The notes beneath the pieces are model-generated. The model ran no database searches. It was not told where the DNA came from and saw only the letters and a list, made by a program, of their open reading frames with translations. This document shows positions 49,582 through 59,390 of a stretch of DNA of 64,000 bases, piece after piece. Every line of letters begins with the position of its first letter. The stretch's first letter is position 1. Source of the DNA: Snodgrassella alvi (GTDB lineage: Bacteria; Pseudomonadota; Gammaproteobacteria; Burkholderiales; Neisseriaceae). The stretch is from assembly GCF_040741455.2 (NCBI RefSeq), contig NZ_CP160328.2:868001-932000 (forward strand), in the 5' to 3' direction. A program made the position numbers and the translations under genes.

Positions 49582-50024
49582 CGAGTTGAAGCCATCAGCA
49601 AGCACTCGTTTACCCGTAGCAAAGCTAATGTTGCCAGAATTAATAAAAGCAACTGCAGCTAGGGTTTGCTTTTACTGAATAATAAATAATTTTAACTGTT
49701 AAAATTCATTCAGTTCTCAGGGCAAATCACGACGTTTGTAAACAGGTTTTAACTTTTTTTTCATTGCGTAATTTCTGAGCTGCCTAAAGTACATCATACT
49801 GCCACATATAATGCAAACTTCCTGATGCGTTTAATTCATGCTCATATTTATCTAATATATTAACATGTTATAGTTAAAGCCTTCTGGATCCAACTAAATT
49901 ATTCAAAGCTACAATCAAATTTAATTTGATCATTTCGCTTTATCCATTGCTTATCTGCATCGCTTCTGGCTATTTAAGCACAAAACATATATATATTATA
50001 TAAATACACATACTAGCCAATATT
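49582..50024. other. Gap between hemN and the Nudix gene
   Basis: 443 AT-rich bases with the weak hemN terminator and a perfect 19-bp palindrome, AATTTTAACTGTTAAAATT, at 49688-49706. No gene seen. Confidence 0.5.
49645..49673 (+). terminator. Possible terminator of hemN
   Basis: AAAGCAAC pairs with GTTTGCTTT (one bulge) around a ten-base loop, about 65 bases past the hemN stop. Confidence 0.45.
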
Positions 50025-50660
50025 ATGTTTCCCACAACAGACAGCCTCAACCAATTCTTGCATTACGCCAGTAATCATACATCTGCGCATACTCTACTAA
50101 ACCAACCCCAGCAATCCTTGCGTCAGTTATCTGTTACCTATCGACAAGCTGCAGTGCTCATGCCCTTCGACTGGAACCAAGGCACGCCACAAATCTGGCT
50201 CAGTCAGCGCAGTCAGCAGTTGCGGCAGCATAGCGGACAAATTGCTTTTCCTGGTGGACAACTGGAAGCTAATGAAACCCCAATCTGCGCCGCACTGCGC
50301 GAAAGTAAAGAAGAAATCGGATTGAATTCCAGCCAGTGGCATCTGGCGGGCACACTACCACCTTGTTATCTACCCAGCAGATTCAAAGTCGTGCCAGTAC
50401 TGGCCTGGAGTAAAGCACAATTACATTGGCAAGCCAATCAGGCTGAAGTTAGTGACATATTTGCTGTGCCCCTGTCCATTGTTCTGGATAGTAGTCTGTA
50501 TCAGCAAAGCACTTTTCAATACCAACAACTTTGGTTTCCAGTTTATCATTTACACCATCAACAACGGCATATATGGGGAGCCACCGCAGCTATGTTACTG
50601 CACATGGCGCAATGTTATCAGGCATGGTGCAGCAGCAGGCCAGTGGCATCAGTCAGATAA
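50025..50660 (+). CDS. CoA-type Nudix hydrolase (NudL-like)
   Basis: 211 residues. The Nudix box is GGQLEANETPICAALRESKEEIGL (GX5EX7REUXEEXGU), preceded by SQQLRQHSGQIAFPGG, the extra motif of CoA pyrophosphatases (NudL/YeaB). The predicted reaction cleaves coenzyme A to 4'-phosphopantetheine and 3',5'-ADP. Its end overlaps the end of the converging nnrE gene by 12 bases. Confidence 0.9.
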   Translation: MFPTTDSLNQFLHYASNHTSAHTLLNQPQQSLRQLSVTYRQAAVLMPFDWNQGTPQIWLSQRSQQLRQHSGQIAFPGGQLEANETPICAALRESKEEIGLNSSQWHLAGTLPPCYLPSRFKVVPVLAWSKAQLHWQANQAEVSDIFAVPLSIVLDSSLYQQSTFQYQQLWFPVYHLHHQQRHIWGATAAMLLHMAQCYQAWCSSRPVASVR

Positions 50661-51269
50661 GTCAATGCACTGTATCTCACCACATAAAGGCACTGCCTGT
50701 GCCAAGCAGTGAGCCGGTTTTAATGCCTGAAAAGCATAAGTCAGTTGTGCCTGAAAACTGCCAGCAGCTACTTTATCCCCATCTCCGGCCACACCACTGG
50801 GTATATCCAGTGTCACCCTGAATACACTGGCTTGCGCCACAGTAGCAAAACACTGCCTTACCACCTCAGGCAGCTCACCTCTGAATCCAGTTCCATACAC
50901 CGCGTCCACTATCAGCTGCATTTCTGGCAACACTTTGTTTAACTGCATAGACTCGGCATAAACCACCGCTGCAGGCAATCGAGCCCTATTTACCTCTGCC
51001 AGAGGTGACAATTGCAGCCCTTGCAACCACATAATTGTCACCGGCCAGTGGCGTTCGGACAATATACGAGCCAGCACCAGACCATCACCGGCATTATTAC
51101 CTCTACCACAAAGTACCAGCGTATGCTGAGGATAAGAAAAACGGTTCATCAAATCAGTAGCAGCGCGACTGCCAGCATGTTCCATCATTCGGGAATAGCT
51201 CAGACCAGTTCGGTTTTGCTCATCTTCCCATGCCTTCATCTTTGCTACAGTCCATATCAGAGCAGACAT
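50649..51269 (-). CDS. nnrE: NAD(P)H-hydrate epimerase (YjeF N-terminal domain only)
   Basis: Epimerises the damaged hydrates of NADH and NADPH for repair. 206 residues from the ATG at 51269, which has AGAGGA eight bases upstream. Visible are LVLCGRGNNAGDGLVLARIL, the potassium/active-site IVDAVYGTGFRGEL and LDIPSGVAGDGD. The ADP/ATP-dependent dehydratase domain that is fused in E. coli YjeF is absent here and must be encoded elsewhere if repair is complete. Confidence 0.9.
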   Translation of the reverse strand: MSALIWTVAKMKAWEDEQNRTGLSYSRMMEHAGSRAATDLMNRFSYPQHTLVLCGRGNNAGDGLVLARILSERHWPVTIMWLQGLQLSPLAEVNRARLPAAVVYAESMQLNKVLPEMQLIVDAVYGTGFRGELPEVVRQCFATVAQASVFRVTLDIPSGVAGDGDKVAAGSFQAQLTYAFQALKPAHCLAQAVPLCGEIQCIDLSD

Positions 51270-51309
51270 ATCTTTTCCTCTACAACATCTACCACTGTGT
51301 TCTGCCCAT

Positions 51310-51669
51310 TCAGACCGCCAGACGCGAGCGCTCAATCAACACACCAACCTCTTTAACACCAGCCAAAATACCCGGTTTTATCACTTTAACTCGTACCCAC
51401 AAGGCACCAAAACGCGTCAGTATAAATTGCGCTACATATTCAGCCAGCGCTTCCAGCAATAGAAACTCCTCTTCAGCCAGTGCTTCGCGCAAATTTTCTA
51501 CCACTTTGGCGTAATGAATTGTATCGTCAATATTATCGCTATGTGCAGCCTGACGGAAATCAGTACCGATATCCAGATCCAGCAGCAACGTCTGTCGCTG
51601 CTGGCGCTCCCACTGATAAACCCCAATCAGCGTCTGCGCAGTCATGCCATGTAAAAAGATAGTATCCAT
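51310..51669 (-). CDS. folB: Dihydroneopterin aldolase
   Basis: Folate pathway enzyme converting dihydroneopterin to 6-hydroxymethyl-dihydropterin. 119 residues: DTIFLHGMTAQTLIGVYQWERQ, DTIHYAKVVENL and FLLLEALAEYVA. The ATG at 51669 has GAGGG upstream; a TTG two codons earlier is possible. Divergent from plsY, a common pairing. folP, another folate gene, is at 54.7 kb. Confidence 0.95.
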   Translation of the reverse strand: MDTIFLHGMTAQTLIGVYQWERQQRQTLLLDLDIGTDFRQAAHSDNIDDTIHYAKVVENLREALAEEEFLLLEALAEYVAQFILTRFGALWVRVKVIKPGILAGVKEVGVLIERSRLAV

Positions 51670-51727
51670 GTACAACCCTCTGAGCTAAAATGCAAACCCT
51701 CAGATTGTAGACTAAAGAAACCATTTT

Positions 51728-52330
51728 ATGGCCAATTACTTTGCGATTATCGGAGCTTATTTGCTCGGTTCCCTGTCTTTTGCCGTGATTGTGTCGCGCT
51801 GCATGGGCATGCCTGACCCGCACAGCTACGGTTCCGGCAACCCTGGAGCCACCAATGTCTTGCGCAGTGGCAGAAAAAGTGCCGCTGCCCTGACCTTGCT
51901 TGGAGATGCACTGAAAGGCTGGCTGGCTGTGTGGCTGGCCATCCATTTTCAGACAGCATGGCAATTAAGTAACAATACCATCGCTATCACAGCTATTGCA
52001 GTTCTACTCGGCCATATGTGGCCAGTATTTTTCAAATTCAAAGGTGGCAAAGGCGTGGCCACAGCATTGGGTATACTACTTGCTCTATCTTGGCCTACTG
52101 CTTTAATCTGTGCCGGTGTATGGCTCATTATGGCCTTTGGTTTCAAAGTTTCTTCACTGGCTGCGCTAATCGCTACCCTGATTAGTCCTTTTATCGCTTG
52201 GTGGCTGATACCGCACACCAGCTGGGTATATGCAGTAGTGGTGATTGATTTACTTGTACTCTATCGTCACAAAAGCAACATAAAAAATCTGTTTAGCGGT
52301 CGTGAGAGCAAAATCGGTCAAAACAAATAA
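51728..52330 (+). CDS. plsY: Glycerol-3-phosphate acyltransferase PlsY
   Basis: Membrane acyltransferase that uses acyl-phosphate to start phospholipid synthesis. 200 residues with about five membrane segments and the three PlsY motifs: GSLSFAVIVSR, GSGNPGATNVLRSG and FKFKGGKGVATALG. Ends in a bidirectional terminator. Confidence 0.97.
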   Translation: MANYFAIIGAYLLGSLSFAVIVSRCMGMPDPHSYGSGNPGATNVLRSGRKSAAALTLLGDALKGWLAVWLAIHFQTAWQLSNNTIAITAIAVLLGHMWPVFFKFKGGKGVATALGILLALSWPTALICAGVWLIMAFGFKVSSLAALIATLISPFIAWWLIPHTSWVYAVVVIDLLVLYRHKSNIKNLFSGRESKIGQNK

Positions 52331-52350
52331 ATCATTCAGCTGCAACCAAT

Positions 52351-52380
52351 AAAAAAGACAGTTCGCAAACTGTCTTTTTT
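52351..52380. terminator. Bidirectional terminator between plsY and the DedA gene
   Basis: Perfect 13-bp stem AAAAAAGACAGTT / AACTGTCTTTTTT with a CGCA loop. Confidence 0.93.
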
Positions 52381-52392
52381 ATACTATCAAAC

Positions 52393-53067
52393 TTATTTCA
52401 AGTCTTGACGCTGCTGTTTACGCGTGCGCCTACGTTCACGAATTTCAGCAATTTTACGTTTAAAGAATTGAATACGCTGTCGTTTTTTCCACCAGTAGTA
52501 CATCAAAGCCAGCACACCTACAGCAATAAGCAAATATACCACAGCCTGAAACTGATGCACTTTATGCATTAGCCAATCAATATTCTCCGCACCATATTCA
52601 CCTAAATATACCCATACCGGTACTGAAATCATCGCTGCCAGACCATCCATCAGTAAAAATTTCAGAATCGACACCTTACCACTGACACCTGCAGTGATAT
52701 AAATCGGCGTGCGCAATCCGGGCAGAAAACGGGCAAAAAACAGCACTCGACTACCATATTTATCAAACTTATCCTGTACCTGAGCATAACGCTTTGGTGT
52801 CATCACCCGCTGTACGAAACGGAATTTCAGAATACGATGGCCAAACACCCGTCCGGCTGTAAACATCAAGCCGTCGCCCACCAGCACACCAGCCATACCC
52901 ACCAAAAACATTGTGTGGACGTGTGCATGGCCCAGTCCTGCGATTACCCCTCCGGCAACCAGCGTCAGATCTTCCGGTACCGGCACACCGAAGCCACAGG
53001 CTACCAGCACCAGAAAGACCGCAGCATAGCCATACTCAGTAAAAAAAGCTTCCAGCAAAGCAAACAT
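52393..53067 (-). CDS. DedA-family membrane protein
   Basis: 224 residues with about five membrane segments; the family (VTT/SNARE-associated domain) includes undecaprenyl-phosphate and lipid flippases. Visible are GFGVPVPEDLTLVAGGVIAG, the FARFLPGLRTPIYITAGVS segment with the conserved Arg-Phe-x-Pro-Gly-x-Arg, and a strongly basic C-terminus (KKRQRIQFFKRK). The frame extends to 53184 into glmM, but the ATG at 53067 begins at the expected MFALLEAFF. Follows glmM by about 20 bases. Confidence 0.88.
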   Translation of the reverse strand: MFALLEAFFTEYGYAAVFLVLVACGFGVPVPEDLTLVAGGVIAGLGHAHVHTMFLVGMAGVLVGDGLMFTAGRVFGHRILKFRFVQRVMTPKRYAQVQDKFDKYGSRVLFFARFLPGLRTPIYITAGVSGKVSILKFLLMDGLAAMISVPVWVYLGEYGAENIDWLMHKVHQFQAVVYLLIAVGVLALMYYWWKKRQRIQFFKRKIAEIRERRRTRKQQRQDLK

Positions 53068-53086
53068 AAAATGTCCGTTCTTCCTT

Positions 53087-54448
53087 CTATCCGGCCGGAC
53101 AGATTCTGTCAGCCGCACCTGCTTCAATCGCAGCAGCAATTTTTTCTGCAGCCTGCCGCGCAACTTCATTCTGGCGTGCTTCAACCATTACCCGCACCAC
53201 CGGTTCTGTACCTGAAGGACGCAGAACTACCCGGCCATCTTCACCCAATTCTACTGATACCTCATCTGCCACGGGATTAGCCACACTCTGCCAGTCCTGC
53301 CCAGGCTCAATATGCACATTAATCATCGTTTGCGGAAAAGGCTGCCAATCCGTCAGTATACTGGCCAAATCCAGCTCCAATTCCTGCATGGCTGCAAAGA
53401 CCTGTAAAGCTGCAATAATGCCATCACCAGTGTTATGTTTATCCAGACAAACGATATGGCCTGAGGCTTCTCCACCTAGCCACCATCGATGCTGATGCAG
53501 CTGCTCCAGAACATATCGGTCACCCACTTTAGCACGGACAAAATCTATTCCTTGCTTACTAAATGCCTGCTCCATCGCCAGATTCGTCATTGCGGTACCC
53601 ACCACTCCGCCATGCAAACAACCAGAAGCCGCACGTGCCTTGGCAATAACATAGATTAGCGCATCACCATCGTAGACTTTGCCGGTTCTATCCACCATCA
53701 TCAGACGGTCACCATCTCCATCCAGCGCAACACCATAATCTGCTTCGTTTTGCAATACAGCTGCCTGAAGTGATTTTGTATAAGTAGCGCCGATTTTCTG
53801 ATTAATATTATAACCATCCGGTTTATCACCGATGCACACCACATCGGCACCCAATTCATGGAAAACTTTCGGCGCCACATCATAAGCAGCACCATTGGCA
53901 GTATCAATCACCAACTTAAGGCCGCGCAGATTAAGATGGCTTGGAAAAGTGGACTTACAAAATTCAATATAACGATCAACAGCGCCATTAATACGCCGCG
54001 CACGGCCAAGCTGGCTGGATGGCACTGTCTGCATCGGTTTTTCCAACTCAGCTTCAATCTCCAGCTCCAGATGATCGCTCAGCTTTATTCCGCCCTCTGC
54101 AAAAAATTTAATACCATTATCATGGTAAGGATTGTGCGAAGCTGAAATCATCACACCACAATCCAGACGTAAAGCACGAGTCAGATATGCTACACCTGGG
54201 GTAGGCAAAGGTCCGGTAAGCAGTACATTAACACCAGCTGCAGTAAAACCAGCCTCCATCGCAGCCTCGAGCATATAGCCAGAGATACGGGTATCCTTAC
54301 CAATCAGTACAGTGGGTTGATGATCCGTTCCATGCTGCACCAGCACATGCCCTGCCGCATAAGCCAATTTCAGTACAAATTCAGGCGTAATCGGAAACTT
54401 ACCAACCTCACCTCGCACCCCGTCCGTACCGAAATATTTCTTTGCCAT
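53087..54448 (-). CDS. glmM: Phosphoglucosamine mutase
   Basis: Interconverts glucosamine-6-P and glucosamine-1-P for UDP-GlcNAc, peptidoglycan and LOS. 453 residues: [10 protein letters not shown], the phosphoserine loop [17 protein letters not shown] (Ser104 probable), the metal loop [22 protein letters not shown] and the C-terminal [12 protein letters not shown]. An 18-bp perfect palindrome lies 39 bases before the start. Confidence 0.97.
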   Translation of the reverse strand: MAKKYFGTDGVRGEVGKFPITPEFVLKLAYAAGHVLVQHGTDHQPTVLIGKDTRISGYMLEAAMEAGFTAAGVNVLLTGPLPTPGVAYLTRALRLDCGVMISASHNPYHDNGIKFFAEGGIKLSDHLELEIEAELEKPMQTVPSSQLGRARRINGAVDRYIEFCKSTFPSHLNLRGLKLVIDTANGAAYDVAPKVFHELGADVVCIGDKPDGYNINQKIGATYTKSLQAAVLQNEADYGVALDGDGDRLMMVDRTGKVYDGDALIYVIAKARAASGCLHGGVVGTAMTNLAMEQAFSKQGIDFVRAKVGDRYVLEQLHQHRWWLGGEASGHIVCLDKHNTGDGIIAALQVFAAMQELELDLASILTDWQPFPQTMINVHIEPGQDWQSVANPVADEVSVELGEDGRVVLRPSGTEPVVRVMVEARQNEVARQAAEKIAAAIEAGAADRICPAG

Positions 54449-54747
54449 TACCTGCTCCGACCAAATAAAACAAAATTGTTATTGTAGAACAGGCATGCCT
54501 GTTCAGTCAGTAAATAAAATGGTATTTGAAACCTCAAAAACAAGCCATTTTATCTACAGCATACTATTTACCCAATCAATATTCGCCTTACAAATGTGCA
54601 GAATACTTATTCTGTAGATTGGTTCAGGAAATCTTGCGTACCAAATGCCAGCATAAAAAACCATTTTCTGCCAAACCTACGCTTATTCATTACCCAAATG
54701 TTTTAACAAAACATAAAAGCGGAACCATATTGATTAAAGTGGCTAAA
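54449..54747. other. Gap between glmM and folP
   Basis: 299 bases. Holds the palindrome at 54487-54504. An 85-codon plus-strand frame (54526-54783) with a TTG start overlaps the folP end and was not accepted. Confidence 0.5.
54487..54504. promoter_or_regulatory. Perfect 18-bp palindrome upstream of glmM
   Basis: GAACAGGCATGCCTGTTC lies 39 bases before the glmM ATG, a good place for an operator. It does not match a regulator I can name with confidence, and the two-base loop plus lack of T-run argue against a terminator. Confidence 0.4.
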
Positions 54748-55608
54748 CTAAACACCAAAGCCCAAGGCAGACCATATCTGTAAACCCTGCCTTGTTTCGC
54801 GCACATCATGGACTCTCACAATAGCTGCTCCGCGTGCCACTGCGGCTACCGCAGCCACTACACTGCCTGCTACTCGCTGTTGCGGCTCGCTTTCGGCCGT
54901 CAGCAGACCAATCATTGTTTTACGCGATACCCCTATCAAAGCCGGACAGCCACTCATTTCCTGCCATGTAGCAAAATGCTGCATCAAAGCAATATTATGC
55001 TCCAGCGTTTTACCAAAACCAAAGCCAGGGTCTATTGTCAGGCGCTCACGGCTAATTCCGGCCTGTTCACATACCTGTACTCGTCGGTGTAGATAACTTC
55101 CCACTTCGGCCACTACATCTTCATATACCGGATTATGCTGCATATTTTCCGGTTTTCCCTGCATATGCATCAAACACACACCCACATCTGGCTGCTGAGA
55201 CAGCACCGTCACCGCATCAGCATCTTCAAGTGCCTGAATATCATTGATACCATCAGCCAGTTGTGCTTCGAGCAATCGGCGCATCACCCATGCCCGCCGT
55301 GTATCCACCGTTACCGGCACATTCCATCTTCTTAATTCACGCAATAGTGGTTCAATCCGAGCCCATTCTTCCTCCGGGGAAACATAATCAGAACCCGGAC
55401 GCGAGCTTTCGCCGCCAACATCTAAAATATCTGCCCCGTCTTTCAGTAATTGTTCCGCATGATTCAGAGCCACGGTCAGTGAAGTATTGTAACGACCACC
55501 ATCAGAAAAAGAGTCCGGCGTTAAATTAACAATCCCCATGATTTTTGGCTGCTTCAAATCTATTTGAAATCGGCCACACTGCCAGTAAGCATGCTTCAAA
55601 TTATTCAT
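54748..55608 (-). CDS. folP: Dihydropteroate synthase
   Basis: Condenses p-aminobenzoate with the pterin pyrophosphate; target of sulfonamides. 286 residues: IMGIVNLTPDSFSDGG, DILDVGGESSRPGSDYVSPEEE, GINDIQALED, CLMHMQGKPENMQ, IDPGFGFGKTLEHN, LIGVSRKTMIG and RVHDVRETRQ. glmM lies 300 bases downstream on the same strand, as in many bacteria with an ftsH-folP-glmM order. Confidence 0.97.
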   Translation of the reverse strand: MNNLKHAYWQCGRFQIDLKQPKIMGIVNLTPDSFSDGGRYNTSLTVALNHAEQLLKDGADILDVGGESSRPGSDYVSPEEEWARIEPLLRELRRWNVPVTVDTRRAWVMRRLLEAQLADGINDIQALEDADAVTVLSQQPDVGVCLMHMQGKPENMQHNPVYEDVVAEVGSYLHRRVQVCEQAGISRERLTIDPGFGFGKTLEHNIALMQHFATWQEMSGCPALIGVSRKTMIGLLTAESEPQQRVAGSVVAAVAAVARGAAIVRVHDVRETRQGLQIWSALGFGV

Positions 55609-55987
55609 AACTAATTACTATCTTTCTGCACTAATTAATAACACTACACCTTAATTACTTTCTTACTAATACAGCTAAGCATCATTGCCGGCACATCAAA
55701 CTTTTGTACTTAGTGTCCTTCTCATACTGAAAAAAGGCAATTCATTCTTACCCAAAGACCAGAAGCCTATCAATAGCCTGTGAATATAAATTAAATTACA
55801 TATACTTATCACCTAGACGAATTTTCGCATTTCGCTCAATTAGCTTTTATTACCAGCTCATAACATCATCATTCACAAGGCTAAATATCGGAAAAATAAC
55901 CAAATCTCATACTATGAAAAATGGTAAACAATACTACTTACAGATGTAAAAAACGGCAGCTTTGGCTGCCGTTGAAAAACAAATATA
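55609..55987. other. Gap between ftsH and folP
   Basis: 379 AT-rich bases with the ftsH terminator at 55946-55973; nothing else recognised. Confidence 0.55.
55946..55973 (-). terminator. Terminator of rlmE-ftsH
   Basis: On the minus strand stem AACGGCAGC / GCTGCCGTT with a four-base loop is followed by six T residues. It lies 15 bases past the ftsH stop. Confidence 0.92.
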
Positions 55988-57970
55988 TTATTGCTCTGAC
56001 TTCTGCTCTGGTTCAGGCGCTTTCGAGCCAGCATCAGCTGTGTCCGCCGGTACATGCGTATTTTCACTAGCTGAAGCTTCTGCTACAGGCTGCTCGGTTT
56101 CAGCTTCTTTTACAACATTATCGCTGTAGTCCTTTGGTGGACTGGGCTGCTTACCGGCCATAATCTCCAGTACCTGATCACGATCAATGGTTTCCCACTC
56201 AATCAGTGCTTTAGCCATGGTATGCATCTTGTCACGGTTTTCATCCAGAATCTTATAAGCAACTTCATATTGCTCATCAAGAATACGCCGCACTTCAGCA
56301 TCCACTTCCTGCATGGTTTTTTCAGAAATATTTTTCGACTGCGTTACGGAACGGCCAAGGAATACTTCATTCTCATTTTCACCATAAACCACCGGCCCCA
56401 TCTTCTTCGACATCCCATAACGCGTCACCATTTCTCGCGCAATCTGAGTCGCCCGTTCAAAGTCGTTAGAAGCACCGGTAGACACGCGACCAATAAACAG
56501 CTGCTCCGCGATACGACCACCAAACAGAATGGAAATCTGATTCAACATCTGGTCTTCATACATACTGATACGGTCACGTTCCGGCAACTGCCAAGTCAGA
56601 CCTAATGCACGACCGCGCGGCATAATCGTTACTTTATGCACAGGGTCAGTATAGTCCAGCGTTTCTGCAACCACTGCATGGCCGGATTCATGGTAAGCAG
56701 TAGCTTTTTTCTCGTCCTCATGCATCACCATAGAGCGACGTTCCGGTCCCATATAAATTTTATCTTTAGCATCCTCAAAGTCGCTCATGTCTACTTTAGT
56801 TTTGTTGCGACGACCAGCAAACAGCGCAGCCTCATTCACCAAATTGGCCAGGTCAGCACCGGAAAATCCAGGCGTACCACGCGCCAGCACCGGTAGATCC
56901 ACTGATTGATCCAGCGGTACTTTATTAGCATGCACTTTTAGAATCTGTTCACGGCCACGAATATCAGGCAAAGGAACCACAACCTGACGGTCAAAGCGAC
57001 CAGGACGCATCAGTGCCGGATCCAGCACATCCGGACGGTTAGTAGCAGCAATCACAATAACTGTTGTATTGCTTTCAAAACCATCCATTTCCACTAGCAG
57101 CTGATTTAATGTCTGCTCACGTTCATCATTACCACCACCTAGACCAGCACCACGCTGGCGGCCAACTGCATCAATTTCATCGATGAAAATAATACACGGA
57201 GCATTTTTCTTTGCCTGCTCGAACATATCGCGCACACGTGAAGCACCCACACCAACAAACATTTCTACAAAATCAGAACCGGAAATACTGAAAAAAGGTA
57301 CCTGAGCCTCTCCGGCAATTGCCTTAGCCAGCAAAGTTTTACCAGTACCAGGACTACCACACATCAGAATACCACGGGGCACACGGCCACCCAGCGTCTG
57401 ATAGCGTTGCGGTGCACGCAGATAATCCACAATTTCCTGAACTTCTTCTTTTGCCTCATCACACCCTGCCACATCGGCAAAGGTAATTTTATTGGCTTCT
57501 TTATCCAGTAAACGGGCACGGCTTTTACCGAAAGAAAAGGCACCGCCTTTTCCGCCGCCGCCACCCTGCATAGAGCGCATAAAATAGAACCATACCCCGA
57601 TCAGCAGCAATACTGGCAAAAGACTGAAAAATAGATTAGTCAGAAATCCCGGTTTTTCTTCCGGAATCACATTGACACGGATATTCTTCGCCATCAGATT
57701 ACTAACAAAATTAGTTTCCAGCGGAGTCGGCGCATTAGTCGTAAAGGCTGATTTATCATTGCGCAAGCCTTTAACTAGGAAGCCATTAATCACCGAACCT
57801 TCAATATTTACGCTAGCAATCTCACCCTTGTTAACCTGCTGAATAAATTGAGAGTATTCAATCTGCTGTTTACTCTCTTTTTTCTCAGTGATGGCATTGA
57901 ATGCGGCCATAAGCACAAGCGCCAGCACCAGCCAGACCAAAAGATTCTTTACGGTATTCCGCACTGTCAC
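55988..57970 (-). CDS. ftsH: ATP-dependent zinc metalloprotease FtsH
   Basis: Inner-membrane AAA+ protease that degrades misfolded membrane proteins and regulators. 660 residues: an N-terminal membrane helix, a periplasmic domain, a second helix ([15 protein letters not shown]), Walker A GSPGTGKT, Walker [12 protein letters not shown], arginine finger region [20 protein letters not shown], and the zinc site HESGH. The start is GTG (AGGAG three bases upstream at 57970, or nine bases from a second GTG at 57964). An acidic, low-complexity tail covers the last 45 residues. rlmE precedes it, the conserved rrmJ-ftsH order. Confidence 0.97.
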   Translation of the reverse strand: MTVRNTVKNLLVWLVLALVLMAAFNAITEKKESKQQIEYSQFIQQVNKGEIASVNIEGSVINGFLVKGLRNDKSAFTTNAPTPLETNFVSNLMAKNIRVNVIPEEKPGFLTNLFFSLLPVLLLIGVWFYFMRSMQGGGGGKGGAFSFGKSRARLLDKEANKITFADVAGCDEAKEEVQEIVDYLRAPQRYQTLGGRVPRGILMCGSPGTGKTLLAKAIAGEAQVPFFSISGSDFVEMFVGVGASRVRDMFEQAKKNAPCIIFIDEIDAVGRQRGAGLGGGNDEREQTLNQLLVEMDGFESNTTVIVIAATNRPDVLDPALMRPGRFDRQVVVPLPDIRGREQILKVHANKVPLDQSVDLPVLARGTPGFSGADLANLVNEAALFAGRRNKTKVDMSDFEDAKDKIYMGPERRSMVMHEDEKKATAYHESGHAVVAETLDYTDPVHKVTIMPRGRALGLTWQLPERDRISMYEDQMLNQISILFGGRIAEQLFIGRVSTGASNDFERATQIAREMVTRYGMSKKMGPVVYGENENEVFLGRSVTQSKNISEKTMQEVDAEVRRILDEQYEVAYKILDENRDKMHTMAKALIEWETIDRDQVLEIMAGKQPSPPKDYSDNVVKEAETEQPVAEASASENTHVPADTADAGSKAPEPEQKSEQ

Positions 57971-58043
57971 AAACTCCTAAGGAGGTTAAATAATTGTTGT
58001 TTAGAATAGTGAATCTGACCCAAACCTACACAGGCACAGGCCG

Positions 58044-58670
58044 TCACAACTGTTTTTTACCGCGACCAAGCAGATAAATCTCACTAGAGCGGTCTCGTGA
58101 AGCCTTAGGCTTACGAATCATAACCTGAGCAAAGCTGTTTTTCATTAACTGCTGAAACTCTTGCAAACCACTGCCCTGAAACACCTTCACTAGGAAATCT
58201 CCATTTTGTTTCAGATGTGCCTGCGCAAACTCCAGACCCAGCTCAGCAAGATACAAACTGCGTGCCTGATCAGTAATGTTATTGCCTGACATATTGGGTG
58301 CCATATCACAAATTACAAGATCTAACGCACAGCCGGCTAGCAAACTTTCAAACTGCTGCAGAACCTCATTATTCCGGAAATCACCTTGAATAAACTCCAC
58401 CCCAGCCACCGGTTCCATGGGCAGAATATCCAACGCAAAAACCTTGCCCTGCTTCCCAGCCAGCTTCACGGCAACCTGCGACCAGCTACCTGGCGCACTG
58501 CCAAGGTCAGCCACTACCGCACCAGACTTTATCAGATGATCTTTTTCATTGATTTCCAGCAACTTATAGGCTGCACGAGCTCGATAGCCCTCTTTTTGTG
58601 CCAGATGAACATAATGATCATTTACATGCTCATTGAGCCATGCACTGGAAGATTTAGAACGAACACCCAT
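58044..58670 (-). CDS. rlmE: 23S rRNA (uridine-2'-O)-methyltransferase RlmE
   Basis: Methylates U2552 in the ribosomal A site; heat-shock associated. 208 residues: YRARAAYKLLEINEK (catalytic Lys), the SAM loop VADLGSAPGSWSQVA, CDMAPNMSGNNITDQ (Asp) and FLVKVFQGSG (Lys). Cotranscribed with ftsH, 73 bases downstream. Confidence 0.97.
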   Translation of the reverse strand: MGVRSKSSSAWLNEHVNDHYVHLAQKEGYRARAAYKLLEINEKDHLIKSGAVVADLGSAPGSWSQVAVKLAGKQGKVFALDILPMEPVAGVEFIQGDFRNNEVLQQFESLLAGCALDLVICDMAPNMSGNNITDQARSLYLAELGLEFAQAHLKQNGDFLVKVFQGSGLQEFQQLMKNSFAQVMIRKPKASRDRSSEIYLLGRGKKQL

Positions 58671-59011
58671 GATACAAATTCTTGAAAAAACTTCATCATT
58701 GTATCGTGAAATCGCAACAGAATACAGAGCTTAGCCCGTGTAAAACCGCGAAATTAAGCACAATTAAAAACATGTAGGCTACATCAACCAGCCTCAAATT
58801 ATATAAATAACAAATTCTTTAATCTTCCAAAAAACCCATGTTTTACCAATTACCCATTGCAAATCAGGACAGACCTACATTATCCTTTTTTCATAGAAAG
58901 AGATAGATATTAACTATAAAAATTTGTCCGCCTCAATTAGAATAGCTCAATCTGAACTTAACCTGTGTATCTGCTCAACCAATTAGCCGATACAGCGATA
59001 TGGAAACTTAA
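58671..59011. other. Divergent gap between rlmE and yhbY
   Basis: 341 AT-rich bases between two divergent genes. It must hold both promoters, but no clear -35/-10 pair or operator was identified. Confidence 0.5.
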
Positions 59012-59302
59012 ATGGCAACTGACAAATTAAACAGCAAAGATAAAATGGCATTGAAAGCGCGTGCACATCAGCTGCATGCAGTGGTACTGATTGGCCAGAA
59101 CGGATTAACAGAAGAAATCATCACAGAAACCAGCCGCAATCTGGATGCACACGAACTGATTAAAGTACAAGTGGCAGGTGACGACCGCACAGCACGCATC
59201 GCTATTGCCGAAGCTTTGTGCTCTGCAACAGGCGCTGAACTGATACAACATATAGGCAAACAGCTGGTGTTATATCGCCGCAAAACCGAAAAAACTGAAT
59301 AA
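59012..59302 (+). CDS. yhbY: RNA-binding protein YhbY (CRM domain)
   Basis: 96-residue CRM-domain protein associated with the pre-50S ribosome. Visible are KARAHQLHAVVLIGQNGLTEEII with the GxxG-type loop (GQNG), LDAHELIKVQVAGDDR and GAELIQHIGKQLVLYRR. Divergent from rlmE, a conserved neighbourhood. Confidence 0.95.
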   Translation: MATDKLNSKDKMALKARAHQLHAVVLIGQNGLTEEIITETSRNLDAHELIKVQVAGDDRTARIAIAEALCSATGAELIQHIGKQLVLYRRKTEKTE

Positions 59303-59307
59303 ACAAA

Positions 59308-59332
59308 AAGCGATTCATTCTATGAATCGCTT
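59308..59332 (+). terminator. Terminator of yhbY
   Basis: Perfect 11-bp stem AAGCGATTCAT / ATGAATCGCTT with a TCT loop; T-run weak (AGTTATTT). Confidence 0.7.
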
Positions 59333-59363
59333 AGTTATTTGAGCGGCGGCATTTAACCGGAAG

Positions 59364-59390
59364 AAAAAATCAGCGCTCAGCAGGCTGATT
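59364..59390 (-). terminator. Terminator overlapping the greA stop codon
   Basis: On the minus strand AATCAGC / GCTGATT with a nine-base loop, followed by five to six T residues. The left arm includes part of the greA stop codon. Confidence 0.75.

Noticed and set aside
54526-54783. 85-codon plus-strand frame between glmM and folP
   Set aside because: TTG start without a ribosome site, overlaps the converging folP end, and no convincing family match despite an AILSTAYYLP start.
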